A stretch of DNA of 64,000 nucleotides from Pseudomonas sp. P8_241 (GCF_034008315.1 NZ_CP125377.1:5086501-5150500); one strand, 5' to 3'; shown: positions 1-9,429, counted from the first letter of the stretch. Numbers and translations: made by a program. Notes: generated from the sequence alone by a model not told the origin.

Positions 1-461
1 TGCAGAACGCCATTGGCCATAGGACCGGTGGCTTCCGAACTTTCATTGTAGCCGGCCAGAACAGCTGGGCCTTTTACTTGAGGAACGGTCAAGCCTGGCT
101 GGTTCGATTGCTGCGCAAGTTCGACACCGGCGATCTCGTCCTGATTATACAGGCGAACTCCCGCCAGCACTGCAAGCGTCACCGAAGCAGCGACCGCCAG
201 ACGACCCAGGCTGCGCCATGGTCCACGGGTGGCTTTTGCCGGCACCGCTTCGTCCGCCAGTGCAGCTGAAACGGCCGCAGCGATGTCCAGGCGTGGAAGC
301 AAGAGATCCTTGTGCATCACTGCCCGAGCGATCTGGTAACGAGCCCAGGTTTCACGGGTTTCAACATCGTCAAAGGCATTCAATACCCGACGCAATTCCA
401 ATTCGTCCGCTTCGTTATCCATCACTGCGGACAGCGATTCCTGCAGGGCTTCACGACTCAT
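1..461 (-). CDS. mucA: Anti-sigma factor MucA (partial, C-terminus beyond window start)
   Basis: Inner-membrane anti-sigma factor that holds AlgU inactive until envelope stress triggers its proteolysis. The reading frame begins at the ATG whose complement is at 459-461 (MSREALQESL...) and runs off the left edge, so about 153 of the usual ~195 residues are present. The N-terminal cytoplasmic AlgU-binding part is followed by a hydrophobic stretch near residues 85-105 (LGRLAVAASVTLAVLAGV), the single membrane span, and the start of the periplasmic domain. It lies 31 bases downstream of algU on the same strand, the conserved algU-mucA operon. The C-terminus, where P. aeruginosa mucoidy mutations cluster, cannot be judged here. 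Confidence 0.93.
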   Translation of the reverse strand, partial: MSREALQESLSAVMDNEADELELRRVLNAFDDVETRETWARYQIARAVMHKDLLLPRLDIAAAVSAALADEAVPAKATRGPWRSLGRLAVAASVTLAVLAGVRLYNQDEIAGVELAQQSNQPGLTVPQVKGPAVLAGYNESSEATGPMANGVL

Positions 462-492
462 GGCGTTCCTCTCTTGGCTGTCGCCGCTGTCT

Positions 493-1074
493 TTAGTTTT
501 CCTGCAACAACGGCTGCAGGGCTTTATCGATGGCCTCCCGGGCGCGGAAGATCCGGGAGCGCACGGTGCCCACCGGACATTGCATGACGCTCGCAATGTC
601 CTCGTAACTCAGACCATCAAACTCACGTAAAGTTAAGGCCGTACGCAAATCTTCCGGCAGTTGCTGAATGGTTCGATGGACGGTGCCTTCGATCTCATCC
701 CGCAGCAACGCCCGCTCTGGCGACTCGAGATCCTTGAGGCCATGATCGCCATCGTAGAACTCTGCATCTTCAGAACTGACATCGCTATCCGGCGGCCGAC
801 GGCCGCGTGAAACCAGATAGTTTTTCGCCGTGTTGATGGCGATGCGGTAAAGCCACGTATAAAACGCACTGTCTCCGCGAAAATTTCCAAGTGCACGGTA
901 CGCCTTGATAAAGGCTTCCTGTGCCACATCCTGGGCTTCATGGGTGTCGTGCACAAAACGCACGATCAACCCGAGAATTTTGTGCTGGTATTTCAGCACT
1001 AGCAGATCGAAAGCGCGCTTGTCGCCGCGCTGAACGCGTTCGACCAGTTGCTGATCCTCTTCCTGGGTTAGCAT
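493..1074 (-). CDS. algU: RNA polymerase sigma factor AlgU (RpoE/sigma22)
   Basis: Extracytoplasmic-function sigma factor for envelope stress and alginate genes. The chosen start (MLTQEEDQQLVERV) gives 193 residues, the standard AlgU length; an upstream in-frame extension to 1131 is not family-like. Region 2 (KYQHKILGLIVRFVHD followed by AQDVAQEAFIKAYRAL) and region 4 (LREFDGLSYEDIASVM, PVGTVRSRIFRAREAI, the helix-turn-helix) are both intact. mucA follows in the same operon. Two sequences resembling AlgU-type promoters lie upstream on this strand, consistent with the known autoregulation of algU. Confidence 0.97.
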   Translation of the reverse strand: MLTQEEDQQLVERVQRGDKRAFDLLVLKYQHKILGLIVRFVHDTHEAQDVAQEAFIKAYRALGNFRGDSAFYTWLYRIAINTAKNYLVSRGRRPPDSDVSSEDAEFYDGDHGLKDLESPERALLRDEIEGTVHRTIQQLPEDLRTALTLREFDGLSYEDIASVMQCPVGTVRSRIFRAREAIDKALQPLLQEN

Positions 1075-1132
1075 GAACACTCCTCGATAAGCTCGGAGGA
1101 GGCTTGCAGAACTAAACCACCAGACTTGCAAA

Positions 1133-1160
1133 CATAGACTCGGGCTTTTCGCAAAAGTTC
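1133..1160 (-). promoter_or_regulatory. AlgU-type promoter, proximal (algU autoregulation)
   Basis: On the minus strand, GAACTT (complement of 1155-1160) is separated by 16 bases from TCTATG (complement of 1133-1138). The AlgU/sigmaE consensus is GAACTT-N16/17-TCnnA. It lies about 60 bases upstream of the algU start. Identified by eye from the consensus. Confidence 0.65.
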
Positions 1161-1325
1161 TCCCCCTCCAGGCAAGTTTCCTGCGGGCTCTGATTTGGCA
1201 CGCACGAAAAGCGCAGCGCGAGTTGACCCGGCTGCGCGAATAATCTTGTTATCGGATTCACCGGCAAGGATCAAACCCCGATCCCGCACCGAAACCGACA
1301 CTGTCCCTTGATTCAGGCAACGGTC

Positions 1326-1354
1326 TATTGATCTTGGCCCTTTGGCAAAAGTTC
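1326..1354 (-). promoter_or_regulatory. AlgU-type promoter, distal (algU)
   Basis: A second GAACTT (complement of 1349-1354) is followed 17 bases later by TCAATA (complement of 1326-1331), again on the algU strand, about 250 bases upstream of its start. Two AlgU-like promoters fit the multi-promoter arrangement known for algU in P. aeruginosa. The rest of the 552-base algU-nadB gap shows no gene. Confidence 0.5.
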
Positions 1355-1626
1355 CAAATATTTATGCGGCATCACCCCGACATTGTGCAACCCTGCAGGG
1401 AAAAATACTGTTAAATCGACGATACAGTCCTCGTGTCGCCCAAATGGCAGAAAAACCATCCGACGAAGCGTCCGATATTTTCCGTCACAGTAGTTTCACA
1501 ATGCCATGCCCGCTCGGGTATTGTGCCGCTCCCCCCCTCTATATACTAGTGGGCTGTGCGGCTGCCTCGACTCGCCAGTCCAGGTGCGCCAACCCCGACC
1601 CGGGTCGCTTTGAGCGGAATCCTGAA

Positions 1627-3243
1627 ATGAGCCAACAGTTTCAACACGATGTTCTGGTAATTGGCAGCGGCGCTGCCGGCTTGAGCCTTGCGCTAACCTT
1701 GCCCGGTCATTTGCGCATCGCGGTATTGAGCAAAGGCAACCTCGCCAATGGCTCGACCTTCTGGGCACAGGGTGGTGTTGCTGCCGTTCTGGATGATACC
1801 GATACCGTGGAGTCCCACGTCGACGATACGCTCAACGCTGGCGGCGGTCTGTGCCACGAAGATGCCGTACGCTTCACTGTCGAGCACAGCAGGGAAGCCA
1901 TCCAGTGGCTGATCGACCAAGGTGTGCCTTTCACCCGCGATGAGCACTTCAGTACAGACGATGGCGCATTCGAGTTTCATCTGACTCGCGAAGGCGGACA
2001 CAGTCATCGACGTATCATTCACGCTGCGGATGCCACGGGGGCGGCGATTTTCAGGACCTTGCTCGATCAAGCCGGAAAACGACCGAACATTGAACTGCTG
2101 GAGCAGCGGGTCGCGGTCGATCTGATCACCGAAAAGCGTCTGGGCCTGGAAGGCGATCGCTGCCTCGGGGCCTATGTGCTCAATCGCGGCACCGGACAAG
2201 TCGACACCTATGGCGCACGCTTTGTCATTCTCGCCTCCGGCGGCGCAGCCAAGGTCTACCTCTATACCAGTAACCCCGACGGTGCCTGCGGTGACGGCAT
2301 TGCCATGGCCTGGCGCTCGGGTTGCCGGGTGGCGAACCTGGAGTTTAACCAGTTCCACCCGACCTGCCTTTATCACCCGCAGGCCAAGAGCTTCCTGATC
2401 ACCGAAGCCTTGCGCGGGGAAGGTGCGCACTTGAAGCTGCCTAACGGTGAACGCTTCATGCAGCGCTTCGATCCCAGGGCCGAACTGGCGCCACGGGATA
2501 TCGTTGCCCGCGCCATCGACCATGAGATGAAGCGCCTGGGAGTCGATTGTGTCTATCTGGACATCAGCCATAAACCCGAAGCGTTCATCAAGACACACTT
2601 CCCGACAGTGTATGAACGCTGCCTGGAGTTTTCGATCGATATCACCAAACAACCCATCCCGGTCGTGCCTGCAGCGCACTACACCTGCGGAGGCGTGATG
2701 GTTGATCAACAGGGCCGCACCGACGTGCCGGGCCTGTATGCCATTGGCGAAACCAGCTTCACTGGCCTGCACGGGGCCAATCGCATGGCCAGCAACTCGT
2801 TGCTGGAATGCTTTGTCTACGCACGTTCGGCGGCAATGGACATTATTGAACAATTGCCCCGTGTAACCATGCCAGCCTCCCTCCCCGCGTGGGACGCGAG
2901 CCAGGTCACCGACTCCGACGAAGACGTGATCATTGCGCACAACTGGGATGAACTGCGCCGATTCATGTGGGACTACGTCGGCATCGTGCGCACCAATAAG
3001 CGCCTTCAACGGGCTCAGCACCGGGTGCAACTATTGCTCGATGAAATCGACGAGTTCTACAGCAACTATAAGGTCAGCCGGGATTTGATCGAATTGCGCA
3101 ACCTGGCCCAGGTTGCCGAGTTGATGATTCTGTCAGCCATGGAGCGCAAGGAAAGCCGAGGCCTGCATTACACCCTCGACTATCCGAACCTGTTGCCGGT
3201 CGCGCTGGACACTATTCTGGTACCTCCCACCTTCGCCGGCTGA
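1627..3243 (+). CDS. nadB: L-aspartate oxidase NadB
   Basis: FAD enzyme oxidising L-aspartate to iminoaspartate, first step of de novo NAD synthesis; the product is taken by NadA. The start [15 protein letters not shown] gives 538 residues, the usual length; the frame stays open upstream to 1342 but that part is unlike the family. The dinucleotide-binding motif GSGAAG is at residues 13-18, the substrate/FAD region [12 protein letters not shown] is around residue 120, and [14 protein letters not shown] lies in the FAD-binding region near residue 385. It is divergent from algU, as in other pseudomonads, and its 3' end overlaps ygfX on the other strand by 32 bases. Confidence 0.97.
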   Translation: MSQQFQHDVLVIGSGAAGLSLALTLPGHLRIAVLSKGNLANGSTFWAQGGVAAVLDDTDTVESHVDDTLNAGGGLCHEDAVRFTVEHSREAIQWLIDQGVPFTRDEHFSTDDGAFEFHLTREGGHSHRRIIHAADATGAAIFRTLLDQAGKRPNIELLEQRVAVDLITEKRLGLEGDRCLGAYVLNRGTGQVDTYGARFVILASGGAAKVYLYTSNPDGACGDGIAMAWRSGCRVANLEFNQFHPTCLYHPQAKSFLITEALRGEGAHLKLPNGERFMQRFDPRAELAPRDIVARAIDHEMKRLGVDCVYLDISHKPEAFIKTHFPTVYERCLEFSIDITKQPIPVVPAAHYTCGGVMVDQQGRTDVPGLYAIGETSFTGLHGANRMASNSLLECFVYARSAAMDIIEQLPRVTMPASLPAWDASQVTDSDEDVIIAHNWDELRRFMWDYVGIVRTNKRLQRAQHRVQLLLDEIDEFYSNYKVSRDLIELRNLAQVAELMILSAMERKESRGLHYTLDYPNLLPVALDTILVPPTFAG

Positions 3244-3664
3244 ACTTGAGCCGGACTCGCAGGCGCCGGTGCACATCCGTCGCTTGCGAATCCCGGGGCA
3301 CGCAAATGGACCTGACCCGACGCTCGCCATTTAACCGAAATCGCAACACCACGATCAACGGCAATGCCAGACTGTCCGGACGCAGTTGAACCGGCTGCCA
3401 TCCCCCAGCCCGACGCCATAATTGCCAGCCATCAGCCTCGCGGCGCAAGCCGCAGAATGCCTGCGGATGTGTCAACAGGATCTGCCGGGGCAACGACCAA
3501 ATACCGTGAACCACGCACAGCACAACCCCGAGCACACTGGCCCTGAGTGGGATAGAGAGTAGAAACAGCGAACCCAGCGCGAACAGCTGGGCCAACAGGT
3601 ATGCCGCCAGCAACTGCCGTGAGGCATGCCAGCGGCATTCGTACGTTTTACTTGGGCTGGACAC
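3212..3664 (-). CDS. YgfX family inner-membrane protein
   Basis: Small membrane protein of the YgfX/CptA family, encoded with sdhE in many gamma-proteobacteria. In E. coli it has been described as a membrane toxin interacting with cytoskeletal proteins; that role is unproven here. The 150-residue product has two adjacent hydrophobic segments (about residues 18-50), then a soluble basic domain ending [11 protein letters not shown]. It starts inside the last 17 bases of sdhE, so the two are translationally coupled. Its 3' end runs 32 bases into the end of the convergent nadB. Confidence 0.8.
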   Translation of the reverse strand: MSSPSKTYECRWHASRQLLAAYLLAQLFALGSLFLLSIPLRASVLGVVLCVVHGIWSLPRQILLTHPQAFCGLRREADGWQLWRRAGGWQPVQLRPDSLALPLIVVLRFRLNGERRVRSICVPRDSQATDVHRRLRVRLKFSRRRWEVPE

Positions 3665-3902
3665 GATCCAGGATCATGCGAACCATGCGCTGAAGCTCTG
3701 GATCTTCCGATTCGGCACGCTCCATGAACCAGCCGAACATATCCTGATCTTCACACGTCAGCAGGCGGACGTACAACGCACGATCCACCTCATTGAGCGT
3801 TGCGTAAACCTCTTTCGTGAACGGTACCAGCAACACGTCAAGTTCAAGCATGCCGCGGCGGCTATGCCAAAAGAGGCGGTTCAGTTCAACATCTTCGACC
3901 AT
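3648..3902 (-). CDS. sdhE: FAD assembly factor SdhE
   Basis: Small factor promoting covalent attachment of FAD to the SdhA subunit of succinate dehydrogenase. The start [11 protein letters not shown] gives 84 residues, the normal family size; the longer frame to 3953 lacks family similarity. The defining RGxxE motif (R16-G-M-L-E20) is intact and DQDMFGWF is the other conserved patch. Upstream gene of an overlapping pair with ygfX, divergent from ygfZ across 149 bases. Confidence 0.93.
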   Translation of the reverse strand: MVEDVELNRLFWHSRRGMLELDVLLVPFTKEVYATLNEVDRALYVRLLTCEDQDMFGWFMERAESEDPELQRMVRMILDRVQPK

Positions 3903-4051
3903 GGAGCGCTCCTCAAATAGGCGGCAAGTATACAGGCCCGGACCTCGCCGCACAGTCGGCTTTGGTCGGGCATCGACAAGCCTTTGTTAACTACCCATTT
4001 CGAAGGCGCCCCCTTATGATGTCTACCAGACTTTTTACCCTGCGATGACCC

Positions 4052-4993
4052 ATGGCCGACTCTGCTTTTTTCTGCACCCTGTCTCACGAAGGTGTTCTCG
4101 CGGTTCGCGGCGCGGACGCCAGCAAATTCCTGCAAGGCCAACTGACCTGCAATCTCAATTATCTGAGCGACGCCCGGGCCAGCCTTGGCGCGCGCTGTAC
4201 GCAAAAAGGCCGGATGCAATCGAGTTTTCGCATCCTGCTTGAAGGCGACGGCGTACTGATGGCCATGGCCACCGAGTTACTTGAACCGCAGTTGGCGGAC
4301 CTGAAAAAATATGCGGTGTTCTCCAAGTCCAGGCTGACCGATGAAAGTGCCGCCTGGGTCCGTTTCGGCATTGCGCACGGCGACGCGACACTGGCCGATT
4401 TCGGTCTGGAGCTGCCGACAGAAACCGACAGTGTTGTTCGCAGCAATGGCTTGATCGCCCTCCGCGTTTCGCCAGAGCGGGCCGAGCTGTGGGTGGCCGC
4501 CGATCAGGCTGATGCGATCAAGAGCAAATTGTCCGCAGCATTGAGTGAAGGCGATCTGAACCAATGGTTGCTGGGCCAGATCCGCGCCGGGATTGGCCAG
4601 GTCATGCCAGCTACCCGCGAGCTGTTCATTCCGCAGATGCTCAACCTGCAGGCCATTGGTGGCGTGAGTTTCAAGAAAGGGTGCTATACCGGCCAGGAAA
4701 TCGTCGCGCGGATGCAGTATCTGGGCAAACTCAAGCGCCGCTTGTATCGCCTGCAGCTCATCGCCGACGAACTGCCGGATCCAGGCGTTCAACTGTTTTC
4801 CCCAACCCACGGCAGCTCTATCGGCGAAGTGGTGCTCGCCGCACACACCGGGCAAAACATTGAACTCCTGGCGGTGTTGCAAGCCGAAGCAGCAGAAAAT
4901 GGGGATATCCACCTGGGCGCACTTGAAGGCCCCGCTTTAAAACTGCTCGACCTGCCGTACGAACTGGACCGCGATCGCGAAATCCAGCGATAA
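4052..4993 (+). CDS. ygfZ: tRNA-modifying / Fe-S repair protein YgfZ
   Basis: Folate-binding protein of the GcvT-like family that helps maintain certain Fe-S enzymes such as MiaB. The protein is 313 residues. The diagnostic motif KGCYTGQE sits at residues 209-216, with the essential cysteine at 211. The N-terminal half carries the GcvT-type fold (FLQGQLTCNL near residue 26). It is transcribed divergently from sdhE, a widespread arrangement, and the HDOD gene follows 34 bases downstream, probably in the same transcript. Confidence 0.93.
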   Translation: MADSAFFCTLSHEGVLAVRGADASKFLQGQLTCNLNYLSDARASLGARCTQKGRMQSSFRILLEGDGVLMAMATELLEPQLADLKKYAVFSKSRLTDESAAWVRFGIAHGDATLADFGLELPTETDSVVRSNGLIALRVSPERAELWVAADQADAIKSKLSAALSEGDLNQWLLGQIRAGIGQVMPATRELFIPQMLNLQAIGGVSFKKGCYTGQEIVARMQYLGKLKRRLYRLQLIADELPDPGVQLFSPTHGSSIGEVVLAAHTGQNIELLAVLQAEAAENGDIHLGALEGPALKLLDLPYELDRDREIQR

Positions 4994-5027
4994 CGGCAGC
5001 ACTTTGTGCAACACCTAGAGAAACTAA

Positions 5028-5849
5028 ATGAGCGAGCTGGCGGAAAAGGTCCAACAGGATTTGGTTGAGGCCATCGATAACGATGACCTGGTTCTGCCAA
5101 CGTTGCCGGAGGTGGCCCTGCAGATTCGCAAGGCCGCTGAAAACCCGGAAGTCAGCGTCAGTACCCTGAGCAAAGTGATCAGTCGCGATACCGCGCTGTC
5201 GGCGCGCCTGATCAAAGTGGTCAACAGCCCGCTTCTGCGCGCCACTCAGGAAGTGACCGATCTTCACACGGCAATCACGCGCCTGGGCATCAACTACAGC
5301 TGTAACCTGGCCATCGGCCTGGTGATGGAGCAGATTTTCCATGCCCGCTCCGATGTAGTGGAACAGAAGATGCGTGATGTCTGGCGCAAAAGCCTGGAGA
5401 TCGCCGGGGTCAGCTATGCGCTGTGCCGCCGCTATACCCGGCTCAAACCTGATCAGGCCGCTCTGGGTGGACTGGTGCACCAGATCGGTGTGCTGCCGAT
5501 TCTGACCTACGCCGAAGATCACTATGAATTGCTGTCCGACCCGGTCAGCCTCAATCATGTGATTGACCAGATTCATCCGCTGATCGGGGAAAAATTGCTC
5601 AAAGTCTGGGATTTCCCGGACAAGCTCGTACAGGTGCCGCGGCTTTACCTGGACTTCAGGCGTCAGTCAGCGCAAGTCGACTACGCGGACCTGGTGCAGA
5701 TCGCGAGCCTGTATTGCCAAAAGGACACCGACCACCCGTTCGCCCGTGTCGATGTCTGCGACGTGCCGGTATTCAGGACGCTCGGCATCGACTTTGACGA
5801 CAGGGTCATGTGCGCCGATCTGGAAGAAACCCGCTCGATGTTCTACTGA
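5028..5849 (+). CDS. HDOD domain-containing protein
   Basis: A 273-residue protein made almost entirely of one HDOD domain, an HD-related fold that lacks the metal-dependent phosphohydrolase residues and usually acts as a signalling scaffold. Visible family features are the N-terminal LPTLPEVALQIRKAAENP, then VSTLSKVISRDTALSARLIKVVNSPL, and the central GGLVHQIGVLPIL where a true HD enzyme would carry HDIG. No receiver or GGDEF domain is attached. It follows ygfZ closely. The exact function is unknown. Confidence 0.88.
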   Translation: MSELAEKVQQDLVEAIDNDDLVLPTLPEVALQIRKAAENPEVSVSTLSKVISRDTALSARLIKVVNSPLLRATQEVTDLHTAITRLGINYSCNLAIGLVMEQIFHARSDVVEQKMRDVWRKSLEIAGVSYALCRRYTRLKPDQAALGGLVHQIGVLPILTYAEDHYELLSDPVSLNHVIDQIHPLIGEKLLKVWDFPDKLVQVPRLYLDFRRQSAQVDYADLVQIASLYCQKDTDHPFARVDVCDVPVFRTLGIDFDDRVMCADLEETRSMFY

Positions 5850-5853
5850 GCAA

Positions 5854-5882
5854 TGTGGCGAGAGGGCTTGCCCGTCGCCACA
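5854..5882. repeat. REP-like palindrome downstream of the HDOD gene
   Basis: TGTGGCGA (5854-5861) and TCGCCACA (5875-5882) are perfect 8-base inverted arms around a GC-rich core. It sits between the convergent HDOD and tctE genes. The same GTGGCGA arm recurs at 31120-31153. Confidence 0.6.
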
Positions 5883-5899
5883 GGTGTGGTGTTGCCGTG

Positions 5900-7288
5900 T
5901 TACTCCCCGGACATGAAACTCACCCGCACCTTCAACCCGGCGTGCTCACCATCGTGCAAGCTGATTTGCGCCAGATGTGCGCGGCAGATTTCACCGACGA
6001 TCGCCAGGCCCAAACCTGATCCGGCGACTTGCTGGTTGCGCCGATAAAAACGTTCGAACACGCGGCCACGTTCGTCAATGGGAATGCCCGGGCCGTCATC
6101 CTCGACCTCCAGCACCGCCGGCGCGGTGACGCGCAAAATCACATTGCCACCCGCTGGTGTATGGGCCAGGGCGTTATCAACCAGATTGCTCAGCAGCTCA
6201 TTGAGCAGTGTTGGCTCGCCTCGCAACCACACCGGCTCGTCCGCTTCCAGCGCCAGAGCGACACCGCGCTTGTGGGCCAGCGGGGCCATGGCCATGCCCA
6301 GCTCTCGCGCCAACTGACTCAGATCCAGCAACTGCGCGCCCCCCTCGGCGATCGCTCGTGCGCCGTATTCGACTCGCGCCAAAGAAAGCAATTGATTGGC
6401 CAGATGGGTCAGGCGATCCGTGCCTTGGGCGGCAGTTTCCAGCGTACTGCGCCAGGTATCGGGCTCAGCCGAACGCATGCCCAGTTCCAGTCGCGCCTTT
6501 AATGCCGCCAGCGGGGTTCGCAGCTCGTGGGCCGCATCGGCAATGAATTGCGCTTGCCGCTCGAATTGTTCGCGCAGACGCTCGGTAAAGTGATTGAGCG
6601 CTCGCACCAGCGGCCACAATTCGCGCTGCACTTCGACCAGCGGCAGCGGCCGCAGATCATCGGGTTGTCGCTCCTCCACCGCCGTGCGCAAGCGCTCCAA
6701 CGGGCGTAATGCGGCGCTGACCGCAAACCAGACCAGCATCAATGCACCGATCGCCAGCATGCCCAGGCGCAACAAGGTATCGGCCGCCAGACTGCGGGCC
6801 ATACTGACCCGCGCTTCATCGGTTTCCGCCACGCGGATCTCCGCCATGCCATTCATGTTCGGCTCGCTGACCGCCTTGAGCAGGCTGACCACACGCACGT
6901 TCTGCCCCTGATACGTCGCATTGTAAAAACGCGCCAGGGCGGGATAGTTATCGGTACGCAGCGTTCCCGGGGGCGGGGCTGGAAGATTTTCGTAACCGGA
7001 GATCAGCTTCTGGTTGATGTCATTGACCAAGTAGAAAATCCGCCCGGCGCTGTCGTAGGCAAAGGTATCGAGGGCCACGTAAGGCACATCGAGACTGAGG
7101 CTACCGTCGCGTTCGGACAGGCCGGCAGCGATGGTCCGCGCCGAGGCCAGCAAAGTCCGGTCATACGCAGTGTCGGCAGCTTCGCGACCATTCCAGTAAG
7201 CGCTCAGCCCACTGGCGAGCATCAATACCACCAGCAACAGCGCGAGGTTCCACAGCAACCGCCAGCGCAGGCTGCTGGGCTTATGCAT
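5900..7288 (-). CDS. tctE: Sensor histidine kinase TctE
   Basis: Membrane sensor of the tricarboxylate two-component system. The 462 residues show a membrane span at 11-31, a periplasmic sensing region to about 170, a second span at 172-194, a HAMP-like linker, the phospho-accepting H-box (IADAAHELRTPL, His254), an N-box (LLSNLVDNALAHTP), and ATP-lid motifs (VEDDGPGIP, GSGLGLAIV). The start overlaps the end of tctD by 8 bases, so the two are coupled. The pair is divergent from the tctCBA transporter, which it presumably induces in response to citrate-like acids. Confidence 0.92.
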   Translation of the reverse strand: MHKPSSLRWRLLWNLALLLVVLMLASGLSAYWNGREAADTAYDRTLLASARTIAAGLSERDGSLSLDVPYVALDTFAYDSAGRIFYLVNDINQKLISGYENLPAPPPGTLRTDNYPALARFYNATYQGQNVRVVSLLKAVSEPNMNGMAEIRVAETDEARVSMARSLAADTLLRLGMLAIGALMLVWFAVSAALRPLERLRTAVEERQPDDLRPLPLVEVQRELWPLVRALNHFTERLREQFERQAQFIADAAHELRTPLAALKARLELGMRSAEPDTWRSTLETAAQGTDRLTHLANQLLSLARVEYGARAIAEGGAQLLDLSQLARELGMAMAPLAHKRGVALALEADEPVWLRGEPTLLNELLSNLVDNALAHTPAGGNVILRVTAPAVLEVEDDGPGIPIDERGRVFERFYRRNQQVAGSGLGLAIVGEICRAHLAQISLHDGEHAGLKVRVSFMSGE

Positions 7289-7952
7289 CGCGGCTTTCCA
7301 GCAAGTAGCCGAGGCCGCGGAAGGTCACGATGGCGACCGGCTGGCCATCGAGCTTCTTGCGCAAGCGGTGCACGTAGATTTCGATCGCATCGGGGCTGGC
7401 CTCTTCGTCGAGGCCGAATACCTGGGAAGCCAGTTGTTCCTTGCTCATCACCCGACCGGGACGTGCGATCAGGGCTTCTAATACGGCCTGCTCGCGGGAA
7501 GTCAGGGTCAGTAATTCTTCACCGAGGGTAAAACGCCGGGTTTCCAGGTCATAAGCCAGCACACCGCAGCGCTGAATGCGCTCACCGCCCAGCACACTGC
7601 GGCGCAGCAAGGCTTTGACCCGCGCTTCGAGTTCGGTCAGTTCGAACGGCTTGGCCAGGTAATCGTCGGCGCCGAGGTTCAGGCCATGGACCCGATCCTT
7701 GACGTCGCTGCGGGCGGTCAGCATCAACACCGGCAGGTTCTTGCCCCGCGCCCGCAGGCGCGCCAGCACTTCGAATCCATCCATGCGCGGCAGCCCGACA
7801 TCAAGGATTGCCATGGCGTATTCCTCGCTGCTCAGCGCCAGATCGGCAGCCACGCCATCGTGCAACACATCCACGGTCAGCCCGGTGCTTTTGAGCGCCT
7901 GGGCGACACTTTCGGCGAGCTGCAGATGATCTTCGACGAGCAGAACACGCAT
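7281..7952 (-). CDS. tctD: OmpR-family response regulator TctD
   Basis: Response regulator paired with TctE. The receiver domain has the acidic pocket ED near residues 7-8, phospho-accepting Asp51 (MAILDVGLP) and Lys101 (YLAKPFE). A C-terminal winged helix with the OmpR/PhoB signature (DAIEIYVHRLRKKL) completes the 223 residues. It is the first gene of the tctDE operon and lies 441 bases from the divergent tctC. An 11-base direct repeat in that gap is a plausible target. Confidence 0.93.
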   Translation of the reverse strand: MRVLLVEDHLQLAESVAQALKSTGLTVDVLHDGVAADLALSSEEYAMAILDVGLPRMDGFEVLARLRARGKNLPVLMLTARSDVKDRVHGLNLGADDYLAKPFELTELEARVKALLRRSVLGGERIQRCGVLAYDLETRRFTLGEELLTLTSREQAVLEALIARPGRVMSKEQLASQVFGLDEEASPDAIEIYVHRLRKKLDGQPVAIVTFRGLGYLLESRDA

Positions 7953-8052
7953 GGATATTTACCTCATTCAGGGACGGCCGACGCCATTCTTTGGCGCGGA
8001 GTTTACAGCGGCATCCGTCGCTGTGAAGCCCGAAAAAACGCGAAGGCCCGCT

Positions 8053-8074
8053 GAAAGGTTAGCGAAAGGTTGGG
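8053..8074. promoter_or_regulatory. Tandem 11-base direct repeat, candidate TctD site
   Basis: GAAAGGTTAGC (8053-8063) is directly followed by GAAAGGTTGGG (8064-8074). An 11-base direct-repeat period is the typical spacing of OmpR/PhoB-family binding sites. It lies in the tctD-tctC divergent gap, which otherwise holds only a perfect-arm hairpin (8154-8178) and no gene. Confidence 0.5.
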
Positions 8075-8368
8075 CCGTTAGAGTCTGGTTACGGGATGTT
8101 CCGATTGCCGACATCCTCTCCGTCGTTCGTAACCTGTTGTGAAATGTAGCTCTCGAAAAACGCCTTGAAGCGTTTTCGCCAATAAGAACAATAACCGAGG
8201 TACTGCAGCATGCTGTCCAGACAGCTCCAGGCTTACCCGCCCCATCCTTTCGATCCAATTCCAACTCTCGTAATCGCCAGCGCCGAAGCCGGCTGTTCGT
8301 GGTTCAGTCCTTGTGGACTTGAACACACCAGCACTGTGCGAAATCGACGCACCTGAATCATCCCGAAA

Positions 8369-8376
8369 AACAAAAA
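8369..8376 (+). promoter_or_regulatory. Candidate Hfq/Crc catabolite-repression motif in the tctC leader
   Basis: AACAAAAA fits AANAANAA, the CA motif bound by Hfq-Crc in pseudomonads. It lies just upstream of the tctC Shine-Dalgarno sequence (GGAG, 8384-8387) and 18 bases before the ATG, the usual place for translational catabolite repression. Confidence 0.5.
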
Positions 8377-8393
8377 CTCCTGTGGAGACAACA

Positions 8394-9371
8394 ATGAATC
8401 GATCACTGCGCCGTTTCGCCCTCGCCGCCAGCTGCATGCTGTTTGCCGGCCAACTCATGGCCGAGCCAAAACGCCCGGAATGCATCGCCCCGGCGTCACC
8501 TGGCGGTGGCTTCGACCTGACCTGCAAACTGGCGCAAAGCGCGCTGATCAACGAAAAGCTGCTGACCAAACCCATGCGCGTGACCTACATGCCCGGTGGT
8601 GTCGGCGCGGTGGCGTATAACGCGGTGGTCGCGCAGCGGCCTGCGGATGCCGGTACTTTGGTGGCGTGGTCCAGCGGTTCGCTGTTGAACCTGGCGCAAG
8701 GCAAGTTCGGTCGCTTCGATGAAACCAACGTACGCTGGCTCGCTGCCGTTGGCACCAGCTACGGTGCCATCGCGGTGAAAAGCGATTCGCCCTACAAGAC
8801 CCTAGACGATCTGGTACAGGCGCTGAAGAAAGATCCGAGCAAAGTGGTGATCGGTTCTGGTGGCACCGTTGGTAGCCAGGACTGGATGCAAACCGCGCTG
8901 ATCGCCAAGGCCGCCGGTATCAACCCGCGTGACCTGCGTTACGTCGCCCTCGAAGGCGGTGGCGAAATCGCCACCGCCCTGCTCGGCGGGCACATTCAGG
9001 TCGGCAGCACCGACATCTCCGACTCCATGCCGCACATCCAGAGCGGCGACATGCGCCTGCTGGCGGTGTTCTCCGACAAGCGTCTGGACGAGCCGGAAAT
9101 GAAGGACATTCCGACCGCCCGCGAGCAAGGCTATGACATCGTCTGGCCGGTGGTTCGCGGCTTCTACGTCGGGCCTAAAGTCAGCGATGAAGACTACGCC
9201 TGGTGGAAAGACTCGTTCGACAAGCTGCTGGCATCACCCGAGTTCGCCAAGCTGCGCGATCAGCGTGAACTGTTCCCGTTCGCCATGACCGGCCCGGAAC
9301 TGGACACCTATGTGAAGAAGCAAGTCGCGGACTACAAAGTGCTGGCCAAAGAGTTCGGCCTGATCCAGTGA
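8394..9371 (+). CDS. tctC: Tripartite tricarboxylate transporter substrate-binding protein TctC
   Basis: Periplasmic receptor that captures citrate or a related carboxylate for the TctAB membrane pair. The start MNRSLRRFALAAS has a GGAG Shine-Dalgarno sequence 6 bases upstream and begins a clear signal peptide ending near MA (residue 23), giving 325 residues. The family sequence CIAPASPGGGFDLT follows the cleavage site, and KVVIGSGGTVGSQDW is typical of the Bug/TctC fold. tctB follows after 58 bases. Regulation is probably by TctDE, with possible Crc control. Confidence 0.93.
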   Translation: MNRSLRRFALAASCMLFAGQLMAEPKRPECIAPASPGGGFDLTCKLAQSALINEKLLTKPMRVTYMPGGVGAVAYNAVVAQRPADAGTLVAWSSGSLLNLAQGKFGRFDETNVRWLAAVGTSYGAIAVKSDSPYKTLDDLVQALKKDPSKVVIGSGGTVGSQDWMQTALIAKAAGINPRDLRYVALEGGGEIATALLGGHIQVGSTDISDSMPHIQSGDMRLLAVFSDKRLDEPEMKDIPTAREQGYDIVWPVVRGFYVGPKVSDEDYAWWKDSFDKLLASPEFAKLRDQRELFPFAMTGPELDTYVKKQVADYKVLAKEFGLIQ

Positions 9372-9429
9372 TCGCCTCTGTCTAGCGGCTGCGGCTCCGT
9401 TCGGCGGAGCCGCAGCACAGGAGTTCCCC

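Noticed and set aside
1342..1626. N-terminal extension of nadB
   Set aside because: In-frame but unlike L-aspartate oxidase; the ATG at 1627 gives the standard 538 residues.
1693..3030. Long open frame antisense to nadB (445 codons)
   Set aside because: Shadow of nadB in a high-GC genome; no family-like sequence. The same holds for other long antisense frames over tctA, the carboxylase, bglX and the MFS gene at 62144.
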